A DNA stretch of 64,000 bases from Thiolinea disciformis DSM 14473 (GTDB lineage: Bacteria > Pseudomonadota > Gammaproteobacteria > Thiotrichales > Thiotrichaceae), in assembly GCF_000371925.1 (NCBI RefSeq), contig NZ_AQVE01000002.1, positions 202,864 through 266,863 on the forward strand, given 5' to 3'. Below the pieces are notes generated by a model, which saw only the letters and a program-made list of their open reading frames with translations, was not told the origin of the DNA and ran no database searches. The translations under genes were made by a program, and so were the position numbers. Each line of letters begins with the position of its first letter. Position 1 is the first letter of the stretch. Of the stretch, positions 56,735 to 64,000 are shown piece after piece.

Positions 56735-56841
56735 CATCTAGCCTCATTTATTAACGTTGAACGATGAACAGATAACACGTTAGACGTGGAGAAGATGAGG
56801 AAAGTTTCGTGGAAAAGATAAACGAGTGAGATTAAAGAAGA

Positions 56842-56873
56842 ATCTCCCCAAGACGCCTACACCTTGGGGAGAT
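56842..56873 (-). terminator. Intrinsic terminator of the dctPQM operon
   Basis: ATCTCCCCAAG (56842-56852) pairs perfectly with CTTGGGGAGAT (56863-56873), ten-base loop. On the minus strand the stem is followed by TCTTCTTTAATC, a T-rich tail. It lies 20 bases after the dctM stop. Confidence 0.8.
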
Positions 56874-56893
56874 GACGAGAGCAGATCGTAAAA

Positions 56894-58177
56894 TTACATA
56901 ATGCCTAGCAGTTTAGGTAGCCATAGGCTCAAGCCGGGCCAGTAAGTGACTACTGCTAAAAAGCCCAACATGGTTAAGAGCCAAGGCCATACCGCGATAG
57001 TCAATTCGGTGATACCCATCTTAGTAATGCCTGAGGCAACATATAGATTAAGTCCAACCGGTGGATGGCACATACCTACCTCCATGTTGACTACCATAAG
57101 AATGCCAAAGTGAATAGGGTCAATACCTAGTTTTATTGCCATAGGAAAGAGAATAGGTGCAAAAATCAAAACAATGCTAGAAGGCTCCATAAAATTACCG
57201 GCCGCGAGTAATAAGATATTCACTGCGAGTAAGAAAACGATATAGCCCATACCTTTGGCAAGCATCCAGTCAGCCAGTGCTTGCGGGATATTTTGGTCGG
57301 TCATGATGAAGGAGAACATGACCGCATTGGTAATGATATACAGCAACATGGCCGACATGCTGGCTGAATTGAGTAAAACCTTGGGGACATCTTTCCAACC
57401 AATATCTTTATAGACAAATAAAGCAATCACAAAAGCATACACCGCGCTCATGGCCGCCGCTTCTGTGGGAGTAAACATGCCGCTATAAATACCACCCATG
57501 ACTACAATAATCAGCAATAATCCCCAAACCGAATTGCGAAATGCTGTCCAGCGCTCCCCCAGACTGGCTTTGGGTTGACGTGGATAATTGTGTTTGCGTG
57601 CACGATACCAAGTCGTAAGACCAAGCAGAAACGCCAGCATGGCACCTGGTACAACACCGGCCATGAATAAAGCGCCAACAGATGAATTGGTGGCGACCGC
57701 ATACATAACCATGACAATAGAGGGAGGAATCAAAATCCCTAACGCACCTGAGGTAGTAATAACCCCAGCTCCAAATTGCTTGGGAAAACCCGCTTTCACC
57801 ATGGCCGGTAGCAAGATTGAGCCAATCGCAACTACCGTTGCAGGACTTGAACCAGACACCGCAGCGAACAAAGCGCAAGCAACGACTCCAGCCAAGCCTA
57901 AGCCACCAAACCAATGTCCAACCATGGAGGAGGCAAAGGCGATCATGCGCTTTGCTACACCGCCGTGTGTGAGAAAATTACCGGCTAAGATAAAGAAAGG
58001 AATCGCCATGATTTCGAACTTTTCAATGCCTGTGAAAAGTTTGAGTGCCACAGATTCGAGTGGCGTATTCGTCATGGTGAATAAGAAGGTTAGAACGGTC
58101 AAACCTAGCGCAATAGAGATGGGCATACCGGTGAGCATTAGCACCAGCAATAAGCCAAAGATAATTAAGGCGCTCAT
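56894..58177 (-). CDS. dctM: TRAP transporter large permease DctM
   Basis: 427 residues, about 12 membrane helices. ALGLTVLTFLFTMT, FFILAGNFLTHGGVAKRM, GSSPATVVAIGSILLPAM, SGALGILIPPSIVMVMYA and HPPVGLNLYVASGIT are the usual DctM blocks. It forms the transport channel driven by a sodium or proton gradient, fed by DctP through DctQ. Its ATG lies inside the end of dctQ (four-base overlap). Confidence 0.94.
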   Translation of the reverse strand: MSALIIFGLLLVLMLTGMPISIALGLTVLTFLFTMTNTPLESVALKLFTGIEKFEIMAIPFFILAGNFLTHGGVAKRMIAFASSMVGHWFGGLGLAGVVACALFAAVSGSSPATVVAIGSILLPAMVKAGFPKQFGAGVITTSGALGILIPPSIVMVMYAVATNSSVGALFMAGVVPGAMLAFLLGLTTWYRARKHNYPRQPKASLGERWTAFRNSVWGLLLIIVVMGGIYSGMFTPTEAAAMSAVYAFVIALFVYKDIGWKDVPKVLLNSASMSAMLLYIITNAVMFSFIMTDQNIPQALADWMLAKGMGYIVFLLAVNILLLAAGNFMEPSSIVLIFAPILFPMAIKLGIDPIHFGILMVVNMEVGMCHPPVGLNLYVASGITKMGITELTIAVWPWLLTMLGFLAVVTYWPGLSLWLPKLLGIM

Positions 58178-58794
58178 GCTTTATGCTCCGTAGTGGTTAA
58201 GGCGGGCTCTTCATCCAAACCATCGACATGACCATGATCATGGTGTGGCATTTCGCCGGTTTTTAGGAAGGTTTTTAAGACTTGAATGAAGCGGAAACAC
58301 ATTAACGCCGAACCCAGTGGAATGGCTAAGTAGACGACCCAGACTGGCCATTCTAAATCAGGCGTCGTGGTGCCTTCATAATAAGCGCCCACATCCATAT
58401 TCAATTTGGTCAATACTTCGTAGGCCATGCCGGTTTTCCACACCAATAAAGCCCCTAAGACGGCAACAGTTGAGGTAAATAGAATACAAGCGCTTAAAGC
58501 GATAATGGTCATCACGTGGCGTTTTTCGGGTGAGAGTCGATTGACTAAAACATCAACACCGACATGTATGCCTTGGCGTACTCCATAAGCTGCACCAAAT
58601 TTAGCCATCCAGACGAATAGGATAATGCAGAGTTCTTGTGCCCAACTGAAATGTAGGCTGAGTAAATAATCTTGAAATGCGCCTAAGGGCATTCCCGATA
58701 AATAACGATGGACTACCGCAACAAAAATGACCGTAGTGGCCGCGGCAATCAAAAACATAATGAGTAATTCTTCCAGACGATCAAGCCATTTCAC
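58174..58794 (-). CDS. dctQ: TRAP transporter small permease DctQ
   Basis: 206 residues with four membrane helices; WAQELCIILFVWMAKFGAAY and GVRQGIHVGVDVLVNRL are the family hallmark. A His/Asp-rich tail (PHHDHGHVDGLDEE) after the last helix could bind metal and is unusual. Start codon is GTG at 58794, fixed by AGGAGG eight bases upstream. It bridges DctP and DctM. Confidence 0.93.
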   Translation of the reverse strand: MKWLDRLEELLIMFLIAAATTVIFVAVVHRYLSGMPLGAFQDYLLSLHFSWAQELCIILFVWMAKFGAAYGVRQGIHVGVDVLVNRLSPEKRHVMTIIALSACILFTSTVAVLGALLVWKTGMAYEVLTKLNMDVGAYYEGTTTPDLEWPVWVVYLAIPLGSALMCFRFIQVLKTFLKTGEMPHHDHGHVDGLDEEPALTTTEHKA

Positions 58795-58915
58795 AGTACT
58801 CTCCTCCTATCTGTGGTGATCGAATAGCGCTTAGAAGCTAAGGCTATTACTGAACGGGGTCTGCTTGAAACTCCCCATCCAGCAAAGCAAAGACAGGGAG
58901 CCGCTAGGAGGAATG

Positions 58916-59911
58916 TTAATTAGTGCCAGTAGCTTTATTAATCGAATCGATTAGATCTTGACCAACACGACCTGCACTGTCCTTTTGCACTGGGAGTAAT
59001 TTTTCTTTCCAAGCTTTCTTTTCATCATCACTTAACTCAATAATTTCAGATTTGCCGGATTTTTTTACTTCCTCTAGTGCCTTGTCATTTTCTTCTTTAG
59101 CGATTTGGTTGGCATAATCAGTGGCCTCCTTCATCGCTTCTTCCAATTGACCGCGCACTTCAGGGGTCAAACCGTCCCAGAAAGCTTTATTAGCAATAAC
59201 CGCATAACCCAAATAGCCGTGATTAGAATTAGTCACGTACTTTTGTACTTCGTGCATTTTTTGGGTGTAAAGGTTAGACGGTGGGTTTTCAGTGCCGTCG
59301 ACAACACCGGTTTGGAGGGCTTGATAGACTTCGGAGAACGCCATAACTTGGGGATTAGCACCCAAAGCGCGCATTTGCGCTTCTAATACTTTAGAAGACT
59401 GAATACGCATTTTTAAACCTTTAAAATCATCGACGGTTTTTAAAGGTTTATTGGCACTCATGACCTTAAAGCCATTATCCCAATACGCTAAGCCTTTTAC
59501 GCCTTTCGCTTCTAATTTAGCTAACAAGCTTTTGCCCACTTCGCCTTGAGTAACTTTATGGAGTGCTTCATAGCCATCGAAAATATAAGGAATATCAAAA
59601 ACTTCGAATTCTTTAACACCGAGTGGGCCAAATTTTGCCAACGAAGGCGCTAACATATGCACGGCACCCATTTGTAGGGCTTCCATTTCTTCTTTGTCTT
59701 TGTAAAGTGTGCTATTGGGATGAACTTCAACCTTCACTGCGCCTTTGGTTTTTTCTTCAGCCAACTGTTTAAATTTTTCTGCTGCTTTACCTTTTGGTGT
59801 ATCAGGTGCAACGACATGGCTAAATTTGATGGTAATAGGATCAGCTGCATAAGTAGCTAAACTAGCAATACTCAATACAACAGCCGTGGTAAGGCTTAGG
59901 AAAGCTTTCAT
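58916..59911 (-). CDS. dctP: TRAP transporter substrate-binding protein DctP
   Basis: 331 residues. Signal peptide 1-22 (LATYA). TIKFSHVVAPDTPKGKAAEK, VEVHPNSTLYKDKEEMEALQ, the ligand-arginine region LKMRIQSSKVLEAQMRALGA and EVYQALQTGVVDGTENPPSN match C4-dicarboxylate binding proteins of the DctP group. Delivers dicarboxylates such as malate, fumarate or succinate to DctQM. A 121-base gap separates it from dctQ. Two palindromes lie upstream (60058-60112). Confidence 0.93.
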   Translation of the reverse strand: MKAFLSLTTAVVLSIASLATYAADPITIKFSHVVAPDTPKGKAAEKFKQLAEEKTKGAVKVEVHPNSTLYKDKEEMEALQMGAVHMLAPSLAKFGPLGVKEFEVFDIPYIFDGYEALHKVTQGEVGKSLLAKLEAKGVKGLAYWDNGFKVMSANKPLKTVDDFKGLKMRIQSSKVLEAQMRALGANPQVMAFSEVYQALQTGVVDGTENPPSNLYTQKMHEVQKYVTNSNHGYLGYAVIANKAFWDGLTPEVRGQLEEAMKEATDYANQIAKEENDKALEEVKKSGKSEIIELSDDEKKAWKEKLLPVQKDSAGRVGQDLIDSINKATGTN

Positions 59912-60057
59912 CTCTCACTCCAAGTTAGTTGATTTGACTCGAACAGACCTATTCATTATTAAAATAAATCAATGACTTGACTAGCTAGTGAGTGTTTTTA
60001 AATTAATCTATTATTAATCAATGTTTTATGATTTTTTGGGGATGTCCATCATAAAAA

Positions 60058-60112
60058 AAGTGGCGGATTTCCGCTAAAACTTCGATGATAGTAGTGGCGG
60101 ATTTCCGCCACT
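60058..60112. promoter_or_regulatory. Two near-identical palindromes upstream of dctP
   Basis: AGTGGCGGATTTCCGC occurs at 60059-60074 and 60093-60108. The second continues to AGTGGCGGA-TT-TCCGCCACT (60093-60112), a perfect 9+2+9 palindrome; the first diverges after CCGC. Spacing of 34 bases is about three helical turns. They lie about 150-200 bases upstream of dctP, behind dsbD. A dimeric repressor or activator site is the most likely reading; the second copy could also fold as the dsbD 3' hairpin. Confidence 0.5.
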
Positions 60113-60177
60113 GCCAATAAAAATAATGGATGTTAAATACACAGTGTTCAGTGTGAGTCGAGGCTGTGTAATATTGG

Positions 60178-62058
60178 CTAAGGTTGGGCAGTGACTTGTT
60201 GAATATGGGCAGTGAAGGGTTCCGCCTTCATAAAACCGACCAAGCGGAGCGACGCCAATTCTTGACCCTGCTTATTAAAAAATAACATAGCGGGTGGGCC
60301 AATCACATTATATTGCTTCATGAGCGCGCGTTGTTCAGGCGTGTTCGCGGTTACATCTATTTGTAGCAAGCTAAAGTTGCCAAGCGCGTGTTTAACTGCT
60401 GGATCTGGAAAAGTGTAGCGCTCCATTTCTTTACAACTTACACACCAGTCCGCATAAAAATCGAGCATAACAGGTTTGCCTTGGGCTTGGCTCAGCACTT
60501 GGGGAAGTTCGTTCGCTTTAACGGCTTGGAAATGAAGACCGTCATCGATAGACTGATTCTTGGCAAGCAAGGAGTGAATGGGGTGAAATACATCTTTGCC
60601 GCCTTGAAGAGCGCTTAGAATCAATAACACACCATAAATCATCACGGCTAAACCGAGTCCTTTAAAGACTTTTTGTAAGCTACTGCTTTGCACTGGCAGG
60701 CTGCTAATGGCTCCCATATAGATAGCCGCGCTAATCAATAAGGCTGCCCAGAGCAATAAATTGACCCATGCTGGCACAATCCGCTCCAACAATACGAGTG
60801 CAACCGCCAAGAGTAAAAAGCCAAATATAACGCGCACTTTTTCCATCCAAGCCCCAGCCCGAGGCATTATTTTACCAGCCGATGTTCCAATCGCTAATAA
60901 AGGTGTGCCCATACCTAGACTTAAGGCAAATAGTGCTGCACCGCCTAAGACCGCATCACCACTTTGTCCTATATAAATCAAAGCCCCAGCTAAAGGCGCA
61001 GCAACACAAGGCCCTACAATCAAGGCTGACAAAACACCCATTATCGCCACACCCCAATAAGAACCGCCTGATTGGCGATTACTGAGTGCACTTAAACGGT
61101 TTTGTATCGCAGCAGGCATTTGTAATTCATAAAACCCAAACATCGCCAAGGCAAGTAATACAAATACCAAGCTAAAGCTAATTAAAATCCATGGATGTTG
61201 AAAAAAAGCTTGTAAATTGGCGCCCAATAAACCAGTAATCACCCCAGCGATGGTATAAGTTGAGGCCATGGCTAATACATAGACCAGTGATAAGCGAAAG
61301 GCCGCTAAGGAGCTAAGATCTTTTTGTCCCGCAATAATGCCTGACAAAATAGGAATCATCGGAAACATACAAGGCGTAAAAGCTAGCAATAAGCCAAAAC
61401 CGAAAAAACTTAATAAAGTCACTACACTATTGCCTTTACTTAAGGTATTGGCAATACGATCTTGTTCAGTAAGCGGCGTAGATGTTAAGCCATTACCCTC
61501 TGGGGTTTCTGGCTCTTTGACTTCCTTAAAAGTCACATTGATCGTATTGCCAGAACTGGGTAATTCAGCGCTAAAAACTTTACGTTCTGGCGGGTAACAA
61601 ACCCCTAATAATTCCGCGCAGCCTTGCCAGCTCAAAGCAAGTTTGAGTTGTTTCGCCTCAAGCTTTGCGCTTAAAGGTAACACAGCATCGACCTGATTAT
61701 GTAGCACTTGCACTAAACCAAAATACTCATCTTGCTTTTGCTCACCAGCGGGTAATTGTAGTGCTCCCACGGTGAAGTGCTGGTTAGCATTATCCAGTAC
61801 TTCAATCTTGATTTTATTGCGATATAAATAATAATGAGGTGCTATTTTCCAACCCGCTATTACTTGTTTGCCATCATAAAGCGGCTCAACCAAAGCAAAG
61901 GCTTGCTCAGTTGGCAAAGGCTCATCATTGTTATTGTTAGTAGTTTTTGCACTATTTAATAAATTATCCAAGGGGGATGAATTAGCAGCATGGCTAGGTG
62001 GCAAGCTTAAAAAAGCCAACCAGAGCATGAAAAAGAATCGAATAATAACAGGGTTCAT
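60178..62058 (-). CDS. dsbD: Thiol:disulfide interchange protein DsbD
   Basis: 626 residues. Signal peptide 1-24 (PPSHA). N-terminal domain with the redox pair in WQGCAELLGVCYPPERK; eight membrane helices with paired cysteines FTPCMFPMIPILSG and VGPCVAAPLAGAL; C-terminal thioredoxin domain with DFYADWCVSCKEMERYTF. Carries electrons from cytoplasmic thioredoxin to periplasmic proteins for disulfide isomerisation and cytochrome c assembly. A periplasmic thioredoxin gene lies five bases upstream in the same operon and is a likely client. Confidence 0.96.
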   Translation of the reverse strand: MNPVIIRFFFMLWLAFLSLPPSHAANSSPLDNLLNSAKTTNNNNDEPLPTEQAFALVEPLYDGKQVIAGWKIAPHYYLYRNKIKIEVLDNANQHFTVGALQLPAGEQKQDEYFGLVQVLHNQVDAVLPLSAKLEAKQLKLALSWQGCAELLGVCYPPERKVFSAELPSSGNTINVTFKEVKEPETPEGNGLTSTPLTEQDRIANTLSKGNSVVTLLSFFGFGLLLAFTPCMFPMIPILSGIIAGQKDLSSLAAFRLSLVYVLAMASTYTIAGVITGLLGANLQAFFQHPWILISFSLVFVLLALAMFGFYELQMPAAIQNRLSALSNRQSGGSYWGVAIMGVLSALIVGPCVAAPLAGALIYIGQSGDAVLGGAALFALSLGMGTPLLAIGTSAGKIMPRAGAWMEKVRVIFGFLLLAVALVLLERIVPAWVNLLLWAALLISAAIYMGAISSLPVQSSSLQKVFKGLGLAVMIYGVLLILSALQGGKDVFHPIHSLLAKNQSIDDGLHFQAVKANELPQVLSQAQGKPVMLDFYADWCVSCKEMERYTFPDPAVKHALGNFSLLQIDVTANTPEQRALMKQYNVIGPPAMLFFNKQGQELASLRLVGFMKAEPFTAHIQQVTAQP

Positions 62059-62063
62059 TTTTA

Positions 62064-62648
62064 TTAGTTCGTCTTAACAGGATTAGCTTTCAAATAGTCG
62101 TCGAGATTACCTTTTGCATAGGCTTTGGTCTGGACAAACTCCATAATGCGATTAAAGTCACGATTAGCCTGATAGCCATTTAAACGCGTCACTACTTTAT
62201 TGTCACCATCAAGAAATAAAATCGTAGGCGTATATTTAATTTCTAGCTGGGTCGCTAGTTCTTTTTCAGTAAGCGAAACGTCTTTACTAAAGGCGACCTC
62301 TCGTGAACCTAGTACATTCAGTTCAACAACATCAAAATGTTTTTGAATGTATGTTTTTTGGGTTTCAGGCTCAAAATTATCCTTTAGCATTTTGTCGCAA
62401 TAAGGGCAGTTGTCTAAATGAAAAAAGACTAAAACATGCTTACCAGCGGCTGCGGCTTCTTTAGCATCTTCGCTTAAATCCAGAAAGCTTTGTTTAAACC
62501 ACGTTGGCAGTTCATAAGGTGTTGGCTTAGGTGGTTTAGGAATATCCGTTTCAGCAGGTGTTGCTAGCAAGTTCTCCGCAACAGTCGCTTGCATCAGTGC
62601 GCCACCACTTATTAATAAAGCCATTAGCCACCCTGCATAGCGTTTCAT
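62064..62648 (-). CDS. Periplasmic thioredoxin-fold protein (SoxW-like)
   Basis: 194 residues. Signal peptide about 1-24. HVLVFFHLDNCPYCDKMLKD gives the CPYC active site (Cys81 and Cys84); EIKYTPTILFLDGDNKV supplies the cis-proline. Similar to SoxW-type thioredoxins that work with DsbD/CcdA-type transporters, including in sulfur oxidation loci. First gene of a two-gene operon with dsbD. No sox genes are seen in the window, so the SoxW role is inferred. Confidence 0.8.
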   Translation of the reverse strand: MKRYAGWLMALLISGGALMQATVAENLLATPAETDIPKPPKPTPYELPTWFKQSFLDLSEDAKEAAAAGKHVLVFFHLDNCPYCDKMLKDNFEPETQKTYIQKHFDVVELNVLGSREVAFSKDVSLTEKELATQLEIKYTPTILFLDGDNKVVTRLNGYQANRDFNRIMEFVQTKAYAKGNLDDYLKANPVKTN

Positions 62649-62776
62649 GATCTGTATCCCTCTCTAAAGTACTTCCAAAAACTTAGCAGAATTCATGCTA
62701 GCTGTCTGTAATCCGCCTTAATCAAAAGGAGATAGTGTTAAGCTTGTAGTCGTTATCAATGGCACCAGAGTGACTT

Positions 62777-63757
62777 ATGCAGTTGACTTTTTTAGGAACG
62801 TCTTCGGGGACACCAACTAAACAACGGAATGTCTCTGCTTTAGCCTTACAAAGCACGCCGCGTCATTGGTACTTAGTAGATTGTGGTGAAGCGACCCAGC
62901 ATCAATTACTACGAAGTTCTCTATCCTTACGCACACTGCATAGTATTTTCATTACCCATGTCCATGGTGATCATTGTTATGGTTTGCCCGGCTTACTCGC
63001 CAGTGCAGCCTTGCAAGGACGTACTGAGGTCTTACAACTAATTGTGCCACGCGATTTAAAAACGTGGTTAGAAGCAACCCTTCAACTGACACAATCACGT
63101 ATGAGTTATCCTATTCAATTTTATTTAATTGAAGATTTAAACGAATCCATACCATTACCCGATTTCAAGGTGCAGGTGATCCCGCTGTCCCATCGTGTCG
63201 AGTCGTTTGCCTTCAAATTTATCGAAGTGCTAGCTGCGCCAAAGCGGCGGTTAAATCAAGCAAAATTACAGGCTGAGGGGATCGCACCAGGGAAGATTTG
63301 GGGTCAATTGCAGCAGGGACTGGATGTACATTTATCAGAGGAAACCGTTTTATTAGCGCAAGATTATCTGATTCACGCGCAATCAAGAACGCCCAATGCA
63401 GTAATTATTGGTGGGGATAACGATAAGCCTGAATTATTAGCACCTTATTTAGACCACGTGAAATTGGTGGTTCATGAAGCGACCTTTACTCAGGCCATCG
63501 CTGACAAAGTCGGATCATTGCCACAACACAGCAGTGCCAAGCAAGTTGCTGAATTTGCTGAGCATTATGCGCTTCCTAATCTGATATTGACACATTTTAG
63601 TGCGCGATTTAGTGATGAAATGACGCTTATCGAAGAGGAGGTGCGTGAGTATTATCATGGACATTATTTTCTTGCCCGCGATTTTGACCGTTTTCATCTT
63701 CATGATGCTGGTGTTTTGGAACTCAGCACAACACCCGCCAATTATTCAACAGGCTAG
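62777..63757 (+). CDS. rnz: Ribonuclease Z
   Basis: 326 residues, metallo-beta-lactamase fold. LGTSSGTPTKQRNVSAL at the start, metal motif THVHGDH (His61, His63, Asp65, His66), ALQGRTEVLQLIVP, VIPLSHRVESFAFKF and HSSAKQVAEFAEHYALPNLI then THFSARFSD. Cuts 3' trailers from pre-tRNA in species needing it, otherwise a general RNase. Length is typical of the short bacterial form. Stands alone. Confidence 0.94.
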   Translation: MQLTFLGTSSGTPTKQRNVSALALQSTPRHWYLVDCGEATQHQLLRSSLSLRTLHSIFITHVHGDHCYGLPGLLASAALQGRTEVLQLIVPRDLKTWLEATLQLTQSRMSYPIQFYLIEDLNESIPLPDFKVQVIPLSHRVESFAFKFIEVLAAPKRRLNQAKLQAEGIAPGKIWGQLQQGLDVHLSEETVLLAQDYLIHAQSRTPNAVIIGGDNDKPELLAPYLDHVKLVVHEATFTQAIADKVGSLPQHSSAKQVAEFAEHYALPNLILTHFSARFSDEMTLIEEEVREYYHGHYFLARDFDRFHLHDAGVLELSTTPANYSTG

Positions 63758-63959
63758 GGAGGGTTACTGTGCAAAAAAAGTCGCTGTTGAAGCTGGGTGT
63801 ATGGTGATCCCCGATCCGATTGAACGTCATTAGACACCTCCTGCGGAAGTCATTTTTTAAACAGTTTTGCGGCCTAAATTTCAATCAATTCTGGGATGAT
63901 CCTACCCAGGAATAGTGGACACCTCGAAAAGCGAGTATTCTCAGCAAACGAGGTGAAGA
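63758..63959. other. Intergenic region with the left end of an IS3-like element
   Basis: After rnz there is a well-placed Shine-Dalgarno (GGGAGG) and GTG at about 63772 that opens only 12 codons, so any real gene would be truncated. TAGACACCTCC (63832-63842) and TGGACACCTCG (63916-63926) resemble each other and may be ends of insertion sequences. No stable gene is seen. Confidence 0.4.
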
Positions 63960-64000
63960 ATGAGCACGAAACAACCTGGCAAGAAAGCCCGCTATACCCG
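63960..64000 (+). CDS. IS3-like OrfA transposase, N-terminal fragment (cut by window end)
   Basis: ATG at 63960 preceded by GAGGTGA. The visible MSTKQPGKKARYT resembles the start of IS3-type OrfA proteins (basic, then the helix-turn-helix). The Shine-Dalgarno GAGGTG pairs with CACCTC 23 bases upstream (63920-63926 with 63949-63955), which could keep it silent when read from outside. Only 13 codons are present, so the call is tentative. Confidence 0.45.
   Translation, partial: MSTKQPGKKARYT

Noticed and set aside
56422..56754. Plus-strand frame over the His-rich lipoprotein
   Set aside because: The minus-strand gene has a lipobox, ribosome site and sensible composition; the plus frame has none.
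57588..58193. 201-codon frame antisense to dctM
   Set aside because: Mirror of a conserved membrane protein; no ribosome site or known family.
63645..63833. A reading frame with a hydrophobic, signal-like start overlapping the end of rnz
   Set aside because: It lies out of frame over conserved RNase Z sequence; the hydrophobic run comes from that overlap. The short extension past rnz has no supporting similarity.

Overview
The window looks like a chromosomal stretch of a gammaproteobacterium of moderate GC content. The evidence is the strongly Rep-like helicase, the leuS-lptE overlap, the dut-coaBC/radC arrangement, LptE, DsbD and several lipoproteins with classical lipoboxes. A sulfide:quinone-oxidoreductase-like flavoprotein, a DsbD plus CPYC-thioredoxin pair and a phasin-like protein would suit a sulfur-oxidising, storage-granule-forming bacterium such as the Thiotrichales. 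That placement is inference; there is no rRNA or tRNA here to settle it.

Layout. 1-2.2 kb: end of rep, a phasin-like protein and a small membrane protein. 2.3-7.9 kb: a tripartite tricarboxylate transporter (tctCBA) plus an AbrB-family membrane protein, divergent from a class III CoA-transferase. 8-9.4 kb: a ZIP-like transporter and a secreted cysteine-containing protein. 9.5-13.8 kb: a polyamine/amine-type ABC transporter (ATPase, binding protein, two permeases) whose first gene has its Shine-Dalgarno sequence locked in a perfect hairpin. 13.9-22.5 kb: SQR-like flavoprotein, lptE, leuS, two related outer-membrane barrels, corA, an FmdB-type zinc ribbon protein, and an SDR with a small acidic protein. 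22.5-29.5 kb: F420-reductase-like and DJ-1/PfpI proteins with a divergent LysR regulator, two divergent paralogous phosphoribosyltransferases, a GlcD/Dld-type FAD oxidase, and a two-gene restriction-modification system (D12 adenine methylase plus HNH endonuclease). 29.5-32.4 kb: a glycine-zipper lipoprotein, dut, coaBC and radC.

32.4-38.9 kb: a tightly packed homoprotocatechuate meta-cleavage operon (hpaG1-G2-E-D-F-H-I) with a divergent MarR regulator (hpaR). It would take 3,4-dihydroxyphenylacetate to pyruvate plus succinic semialdehyde; the upstream hydroxylase and uptake genes are not in the window. 38.9-42.8 kb: mscL and a SWIM/SNF2 helicase. 42.8-44.3 kb: a decay zone with an IS5-type transposase tail, a 586-bp IS3-family remnant with intact terminal repeats but an internal deletion, and a frameshifted Uma2 nuclease gene.

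44.7-50.5 kb: a three-gene operon of a circularly permuted ATP-grasp ligase, an alpha-E protein and a 1,100-residue transglutaminase/DUF2126 protein. It is a predicted peptide-ligase/peptidase system of unknown product and the most interesting unexplained system here. 50.6-56.7 kb: a lipoprotein, an ABC exporter, a membrane acyltransferase with a separate SGNH partner, a SHOCT-like protein, a uridine-kinase-like protein and a His/Gly-rich lipoprotein. 56.9-59.9 kb: a dctPQM TRAP transporter preceded by two near-identical palindromes. 60.2-63.8 kb: dsbD, a periplasmic thioredoxin and RNase Z. The right edge enters another IS3-like element.
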